The notes under the pieces were generated by a model, which saw only the letters and a list, made by a program, of their open reading frames with translations, was not told where the DNA came from and made no database searches. Made by a program: the position numbers and the translations under genes. From assembly GCA_017436185.1 (NCBI GenBank), contig JAFSDP010000005.1, forward strand, positions 124,001-188,000: a DNA stretch of 64,000 bases, written 5' to 3'. This document shows positions 60,211 through 64,000 of the stretch, one piece after another. Every line of letters starts with the position of its first letter. Position 1 is the first letter of the stretch. This DNA is from Alistipes sp. GTDB lineage: Bacteria > Bacteroidota > Bacteroidia > Bacteroidales > Rikenellaceae.

Positions 60211-62667
60211 ATGCGAAACCCTTTTTTGATTCTGCTTTTGGCCCTCGTTTGCGGGGCTGTAAGTTGTTCTGCGCCCGAGGAGCATAACCTGCGTTTGAAG
60301 TACGACCGTCCTGCTACGGAGTGGGTCGAGGCCCTTCCCATCGGCAACGGCCGTGTGGGTGCAATGGTCTATGGCGGCATCCAGAGCGAGGAGCTCCAAC
60401 TCAACGAGGAGAGCGTATGGGGTGGCTCGCCCCACAACAACGTGCACCCCTACAACGCCGCAGGGTTGGACTCGATTCGAATGCTTCTCTTTGCCGGGCA
60501 GAACGCCAAGGCTCAGGAGTTGTGCGGCCGCTACATCAGTGCCCGCCCCGCCAACGGTATGCCCTACCAGACGGTCGGCTCGCTGTGGCTCGACTTCGGT
60601 GAGGCGGAGGCCGAGGCCTATTACCGTGAGTTGGACATCCAAAACGCCATCACCCGCACCCGCTATCGTGTGGGCGAGGTGGAGTACAGCCGTGAGGCCT
60701 TCGCTTCGTTCGAGGATGACCTGATTGTGGTGCGTATGGAGGCCTCCAAGCCCCAGGCCATCTCCTTCGATGCTCGCTACACGACCCCCTACACCGAGAA
60801 TATCACCCGCACGGCGGAGGGTACCACGCTGTGCCTCGACGGCAAGGCCGATGACCACGAGGGTGTCGAGGGCAAGATTCGCTTCACGACCCTTACCCAC
60901 ATCGAGGCCGAAGGCGGTCGAGTCGAGGCGGTGGCCGATACGCTGCTGCGTGTTTCGGGTGCCGACCGTGTGACGCTCTACATCTCGATGGGCACGAACT
61001 TCGTCAATTATAAAGATGTGTCGGGTGACAGCTATGCCGCCGCCCTCCGTCCGCTTGAGAATCGCACGGCTTCCTACCGCAAGGGGTTGGCCGCCCACAC
61101 GAAGCACTACCGCAATCTGTTCGATCGTGTCGAGTTGGATCTAGGCACCAACGAGCAGGCCGAGAAGACGACCGATCGCCGTGTCGAGGAGTTCCGTGAG
61201 CAGTTCGATCCTCAGCTCTCGGCCCTCTACTTCCAGTTTGGCCGCTACCTGTTGATCAGCTCGTCGCAGCCGGGTGGTCAGGCCGCCAACCTGCAGGGCA
61301 TCTGGAACTACCAGCGTCGTGCCCCCTGGGATGGCAAATATACCTCGAACATCAACCTTGAGATGAACTATTGGCCCGCCGAGATTACCGCTCTGGGCGA
61401 GTGTCACGAGCCACTGCTGCGCCTTACACGAGAGGTATCGGAGACGGGTCGTGAGGCTGCTGCGATGTACAACGCTCGTGGCTGGACGCTCCACCACAAC
61501 ACCGATATTTGGCGCTCGACGGGTGCTGTCGATGGCCCTTCGTACGGCATCTGGCCCACTTGCAACGCCTGGCTGTGTCAGGATATGTGGGACCGCTACC
61601 AAATCACGGGCGACGAGGAGTTCCTTGCCGAGATTTTCCCCATTATGCAGCAGGCTGCCACCTTCTATTTCGATATGTTGGTGCGTGACCCCAAGACGGG
61701 TTACCTGGTGGTCGCCCCCTCGTTCTCGCCCGAAAATCGCCCCAAGGTGGATGGCGAGCGCTCCTTCTCGGTGGTCTATGGCACGACGATGGACAACCAG
61801 TTGGTGGCCGATCTGATGCGTAACACCGCCTATGCCGCCCGTCGTCTGGGTGCCGAGCCGACCTTCATCGACTCGTTGGAGTGGGTTGCCTCGTCGCTGC
61901 CCCCGATGCGTGTGGGCCGTCACGGCCAGCTGCAGGAGTGGTTGGAGGATTGGGACGATCCCGAAGACAAACACCGCCATATCTCGCACCTGTGGGGTCT
62001 CTTCCCGGGTCGCCAGATTACCCTCAATAACCCCCGCCTGATGGCTGCCGCCCGTCAGACGCTCGAACATCGTGGCGACCCCTCGACGGGTTGGTCGATG
62101 GGTTGGAAGGTCTGCTGCTGGGCACGCCTGCTGGACGGTAACCGTGCCTACAAACTCATCACCGAGCAGATCAAACCCGCCATTGGCAAGACGGGGCAGA
62201 AGGGCGGTACCTATCCCAACCTCTTCGATGCCCACCCGCCCTTCCAAATTGACGGCAACTTCGGTTGCACGGCAGGTATTGCCGAGATGATGATGCAGAG
62301 CCACTCGGGTGCCGTGCATCTGTTGCCTGCCCTGCCCGATGTATGGCAGGCAGGTACGGTGAAGGGTCTGCGTTGTCGTGGCGGCTTTATCCTCGAGGAG
62401 CTGACCTGGAGCGAGGGCCGTGTTCAAAGTGTGAAGATTCGTTCGACGCTGGGCGGTAAGTTGCGCCTGCGCACCTCGACCCCCATTGCGGGCAAGGGGC
62501 TGACCGAGGCCACCGAGCCGACCGAGAACGTGCTGTTGCAGCAGCAACCGATTCTCGAGCCGCAGATCTCCGACGAAGCACCTGCACCGACCACTTCGCT
62601 TGAGGAGTACCTCGAATACGACGTGGAGACCAAGCCCGGAAAGGTCTATACCTTCCACGCCGCCTAA
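60211..62667 (+). CDS. GH95 family glycosidase lipoprotein
   Basis: An 818-aa alpha-L-fucosidase-type enzyme anchored as a lipoprotein (lipobox VSC, Cys19). Landmarks: 'LPIGNGRVGAMVYGG', 'NLQGIWNYQRRAPWDGKY', 'SNINLEMNYWPAE' (active-site Asn residues), 'SPENRP' (probable catalytic Glu) and 'HPPFQIDGNFG' (catalytic Asp). It is a paralogue of the GH95 gene at 2008-4485, which instead has a cleavable signal peptide, so the two may act in different compartments. Confidence 0.94.
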   Translation: MRNPFLILLLALVCGAVSCSAPEEHNLRLKYDRPATEWVEALPIGNGRVGAMVYGGIQSEELQLNEESVWGGSPHNNVHPYNAAGLDSIRMLLFAGQNAKAQELCGRYISARPANGMPYQTVGSLWLDFGEAEAEAYYRELDIQNAITRTRYRVGEVEYSREAFASFEDDLIVVRMEASKPQAISFDARYTTPYTENITRTAEGTTLCLDGKADDHEGVEGKIRFTTLTHIEAEGGRVEAVADTLLRVSGADRVTLYISMGTNFVNYKDVSGDSYAAALRPLENRTASYRKGLAAHTKHYRNLFDRVELDLGTNEQAEKTTDRRVEEFREQFDPQLSALYFQFGRYLLISSSQPGGQAANLQGIWNYQRRAPWDGKYTSNINLEMNYWPAEITALGECHEPLLRLTREVSETGREAAAMYNARGWTLHHNTDIWRSTGAVDGPSYGIWPTCNAWLCQDMWDRYQITGDEEFLAEIFPIMQQAATFYFDMLVRDPKTGYLVVAPSFSPENRPKVDGERSFSVVYGTTMDNQLVADLMRNTAYAARRLGAEPTFIDSLEWVASSLPPMRVGRHGQLQEWLEDWDDPEDKHRHISHLWGLFPGRQITLNNPRLMAAARQTLEHRGDPSTGWSMGWKVCCWARLLDGNRAYKLITEQIKPAIGKTGQKGGTYPNLFDAHPPFQIDGNFGCTAGIAEMMMQSHSGAVHLLPALPDVWQAGTVKGLRCRGGFILEELTWSEGRVQSVKIRSTLGGKLRLRTSTPIAGKGLTEATEPTENVLLQQQPILEPQISDEAPAPTTSLEEYLEYDVETKPGKVYTFHAA

Positions 62668-62669
62668 AC

Positions 62670-62703
62670 CAAAAGAGCCTGTCACATTCGACAGGCTCTT
62701 TCG
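62670..62703. terminator. Bidirectional terminator
   Basis: AAAGAGCCTGTC pairs with GACAGGCTCTTT around ACATTC, between convergent genes. Confidence 0.88.
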
Positions 62704-62708
62704 TTTGG

Positions 62709-64000
62709 TTACATCAGCGGCGAGAAGAGTCGCATCAACGACTCGGCCAGGCGACGCACTCGTGGGCGACGGAACCACTCCGAAGCGATAATGGGGTGGC
62801 ACTGTTCCTCATCTTGGAGGAAGTGGTCGGCCAGGGCTTGGTTGAGGGCCCGATCGTAGCAGATGCCGCTCAACTCGAAGTTGTGTTCGAAACTGCGGAA
62901 ATCCATATTGGCCGACCCCAAAATCGAGAGCGAATCGTCAATAATCATCGTCTTGGCGTGCAGGAATCCCGCCATATAGAACGAGACCTTCACCCCTGCC
63001 CGCACCATATCGTCCAGGTAGGAGTGTACGGCCAGATCGACCGTCGAGGAGTCGGAGCGGTGGGGAAGCATCAATCGTACGTCGATACCCGCCAGGGCGG
63101 CCGTTTGCAGGGCCGAGTTGAGCTGCTCCGAGGGGAGGTAGTAGGGGGTCTGAATCCAGATGCGGGAGGTGGCACGCCCCACAGCCATACAGAGCATCTG
63201 CGGCAGGGTGCGCCACTTGCCCATCGGACCGCTCGAGAGGAATTGGATGGCGTTGGCACGGTCATCGGCCAACTCGGAACGGCTCAAGGTGGGGTAGTAA
63301 CGGCTCTCGTCGGTCAGGCGTTGGCGGGTGGTGGCGTACCAATCGCTCAGGAAGGCGGCCTGCAACCCCGTCACACCGCCTCCCGTGATGCGGAGGTGGG
63401 TATCTCGCCAGGGGCCGATCGTTGAGCCGAAACGGTAGCGGTCGGCCAGATTCATTCCGCCAAAGTAGCCGATGCGCCCATCGATGATGACCAATTTACG
63501 GTGGTTGCGGTAGTTGACCTTGCTCGTAAAGCGGGGAAACTGCACGTGCAGGAAGGGTGATGCCTCGCCTCCCGCCTCAAGGAGCGGCGTAAAGAACTTC
63601 TTGCGCACCGAACGAGAGCCCACATCGTCGTACAAGACCCTGACCTCGACCCCCTGACGAGCCTTTTCCACAAGGGCCTTCAACAGCGTTTGGCCCGTTT
63701 GGTCGTTGTCGATGATGTAGTATTGCAGGTGGATGTGGTGTTTGGCGTGGGCGATATCCTCCATCAGGGCGGTAAACTTCTCATCGCCTGCCCGAAAGAT
63801 GCGCCACTCGGTGTCGTAGAGCGAGGGGGCGTTGCCCACATCGGCCACCAACTGTTCCAAGGGGCGGAACTGCGGTGAGATGGACTGCTGGTCGGGGCGG
63901 TGACTTTGGCGGATGAAACTTTCGAGTTGCTTGCGCAGGCGGCGTGATATGGTGCGTCGCTTCGAGAGGTTTTGCCCGAAGAAGAAATAGCACACCAACC
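62709..64000 (-). CDS. Cardiolipin synthase, phospholipase D type (5' partial)
   Basis: Phospholipid-synthesising enzyme joining two phosphatidylglycerols. Two HKD motifs are visible: 'NHRKLVIIDGRIGYFGGMNLADRY' and 'HAKTMIIDDSLSILGSANMDFRS'. The frame runs off the window end and the visible N-terminus (VCYFFFGQNLSKRR) is the end of the second membrane segment, so about 50-60 residues are missing; the TTG at 63998 is not the real start. Divergence from full-length family members is small. Confidence 0.94.
   Translation of the reverse strand, partial: LVCYFFFGQNLSKRRTISRRLRKQLESFIRQSHRPDQQSISPQFRPLEQLVADVGNAPSLYDTEWRIFRAGDEKFTALMEDIAHAKHHIHLQYYIIDNDQTGQTLLKALVEKARQGVEVRVLYDDVGSRSVRKKFFTPLLEAGGEASPFLHVQFPRFTSKVNYRNHRKLVIIDGRIGYFGGMNLADRYRFGSTIGPWRDTHLRITGGGVTGLQAAFLSDWYATTRQRLTDESRYYPTLSRSELADDRANAIQFLSSGPMGKWRTLPQMLCMAVGRATSRIWIQTPYYLPSEQLNSALQTAALAGIDVRLMLPHRSDSSTVDLAVHSYLDDMVRAGVKVSFYMAGFLHAKTMIIDDSLSILGSANMDFRSFEHNFELSGICYDRALNQALADHFLQDEEQCHPIIASEWFRRPRVRRLAESLMRLFSPLM

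Overview
The window looks like chromosomal DNA of a gut Bacteroidales bacterium, most likely Alistipes or a close Rikenellaceae relative (genus is inference). Direct evidence: start codons are repeatedly preceded by the Bacteroidetes -7 box TAnnTTTG, Shine-Dalgarno sequences are mostly absent, and GC-rich genes are separated by AT-rich spacers. Family-level markers of the phylum are present: Bat aerotolerance genes, DUF4924, DUF3098, a XerC-HPF pair, fimbrillin-like lipoproteins and SPII-anchored glycosidases.

Layout. 1-6.2 kb: carbohydrate enzymes (a beta-helix protein cut by the window edge, a GH95 and a GH28). 6.2-10.5 kb: housekeeping genes (DHH phosphoesterase, endonuclease III, UvrD/PcrA). 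10.6-12.3 kb: two paralogous single-pass membrane proteins sharing a DUF1566-like ectodomain, one with a cytoplasmic TIR domain. 12.85-18.7 kb: a rearranged moxR/bat operon. 19.0-19.4 kb: RNase P RNA on the minus strand. 19.7-23.75 kb: an AT-rich five-gene minus-strand operon led by an XRE regulator and ending in a DUF4062/RecG-like ATPase protein, with an SPFH protein between, followed by a run of hairpins. 24.2-34.7 kb: GH43, Pit phosphate transporter, DUF4924, GNAT, rpmH, murA, tdk, a NarL-type two-component pair, ftsX and DUF3098.

34.9-46.7 kb is the most unusual region. Four large surface-type lipoproteins share a fimbrillin-like N-terminus but carry different C-terminal modules: PI-PLC-like (two), CotH-kinase-like, and endonuclease/exonuclease/phosphatase. 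Each PI-PLC-like gene is preceded in its operon by a paralogous small peptide gene of 58-60 codons.

46.7-64 kb: HPF, XerC, flavin reductase, MntP, polyprenyl synthetase, YfhO-like protein, SurE, ribosomal protein L19, ClpB, a three-gene surface-glycan operon (LuxE-like, Stealth, GT2), a second GH95, and a cardiolipin synthase cut by the window end.

Intergenic DNA carries several repeat families: a nested palindrome sitting right after three different stop codons, arrays of 9-nt TTAAAGA units in inverted halves, and short inverted repeats ending in GAATGAC. No tRNA, rRNA, CRISPR array or intact insertion sequence was seen.
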